From a virus, in the IMG/VR virus record IMGVR_UViG_3300037323_000078, positions 1 to 30,662 of that record: a stretch of DNA of 30,662 bases; one strand, written 5' to 3'. The stretch's first letter is position 1, and the number at the start of each line of letters is the position of its first letter. Below the pieces are notes generated by a model. That model ran no database searches, was not told the origin of the DNA, and saw only the letters and a list, made by a program, of their open reading frames with translations. Below, piece by piece: positions 30,277 to 30,662 of this stretch. The position numbers were made by a program, and so were the translations under genes.

Positions 30277-30327
30277 TAAATATACACAAGCAATTTAGTT
30301 ATTCAGCCAAACAAACAGAACTTTAAC
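30277..30327 (-). promoter_or_regulatory. candidate promoter downstream of terminase
   Basis: AATGTTAAAG on the minus strand (G opposite 30327) is identical to the box at 22478. The clearest -7-like element, TATATTTA (30284-30277), lies 43 bases after it, longer than at the other sites. TAAATTGC at 30297-30290 fits a 30-base spacing but matches less well. Confidence 0.35.
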
Positions 30328-30333
30328 ATTATT

Positions 30334-30662
30334 TTAACCTTTCATGTATTTCTTATACTTGTCACTAAACATTGAAACCAATATGTACCTCAGCGTATCG
30401 CAGGCGTGACCAAACTCCTGGTAACTTTGACCAGTCAATTTATCTTTAATTACTTTCTTGTTAACTTTTCCTTCTTCATTTTCTGTACAATACTGATAAT
30501 CATTAATTGAATTACGACATTTAGAATCAAACGCAATTGTAAGTCCATCAACCTCTCCAGCTAATAATTCATTTGTAAAGTTTCGGGACATGATGACTGA
30601 TGGATTAGCACGCGGAATCCTAAAATCTGGACGCATTGATTTTAAATATCCTTTAATCAATA
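30334..30662 (-). CDS. terL: terminase large subunit, C-terminal part
   Basis: The visible 108 or more residues are the C-terminal nuclease part of a phage terminase. A polar stretch (VIMSRNFTNELLAGEVDGL) precedes KDKLTGQSYQEFGHACDTLRYIL, the segment with the final acidic residue of the RNase H-type nuclease active site (here D in HACDTLRY). It ends at 30334, and the frame continues beyond the right edge, so the first ATG seen is not necessarily the start. The subunit cuts concatemeric DNA and drives packaging. Its gene heads the late arm. Confidence 0.8.
   Translation of the reverse strand, partial: LIKGYLKSMRPDFRIPRANPSVIMSRNFTNELLAGEVDGLTIAFDSKCRNSINDYQYCTENEEGKVNKKVIKDKLTGQSYQEFGHACDTLRYILVSMFSDKYKKYMKG

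Overview
The window looks like about 31 kb of a tailed (siphovirus-type) bacteriophage or prophage of a Bacteroidota host, most likely Flavobacteriaceae. The DNA is very A+T-rich. Start codons follow A-rich stretches rather than Shine-Dalgarno sites, and several intergenic regions carry the Bacteroidota -7 promoter element TAnnTTTG. The replication proteins belong to families I associate with this phylum (DUF3987, DUF6371-like). No integrase, repressor, rRNA or intact tRNA was seen. Both ends cut genes: a small protein at the left and the terminase large subunit at the right.

Layout. (1) 1-7118, leftward: replication and DNA modification. In transcription order these are an SF2 helicase, a VRR-NUC nuclease, small proteins, a 50-residue HTH protein, a zinc-finger/TOPRIM primase-like protein, a DNA methyltransferase, a DUF3987 helicase and a PAPS-reductase-family PP-loop protein. 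A terminator follows, then a 500-base non-coding stretch holding a large imperfect inverted repeat of TGAACA-type motifs. (2) 7178-11693, rightward: a 46-residue leucine-rich peptide, a Rad50/SbcC-like ATPase, an HTH-like protein, RecT and an MBL-fold hydrolase (recombination). Two unknown genes follow, each bracketed by inverted sequences resembling integron cassette boundaries. (3) 11724-30662, leftward: late genes. From right to left they are terminase, tiny ORFs, tail completion, tail/baseplate, tape measure, prohead protease, decoration-like protein, major capsid, two virion proteins, portal, adaptor, tail fibre, and lysis genes (holin, membrane/coiled-coil protein, GH24 endolysin, u-spanin-like lipoprotein). 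Two probable morons interrupt this arm: a reversed gene at 18141 and an isolated leftward gene at 22031.

Regulation. A divergent promoter region at about 7137-7217 separates the two early arms. The 8-mer AATGTTAA lies upstream of at least six candidate promoters on both strands, usually 31-34 bases before the -7 element, which suggests a phage-specific regulon. Four late genes have a terminator-like hairpin ending 16-17 bases before the start codon.

Most striking observations: the attC-like cassette structures around 10777-11748; the shared promoter box; the fixed-spacing leader hairpins; a possible -1 frameshift that would fuse a membrane/coiled-coil protein to the endolysin; and a Sec signal peptide on a tail-fibre protein. 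All functional calls come from reading the sequence and recalling families; no database search was run.
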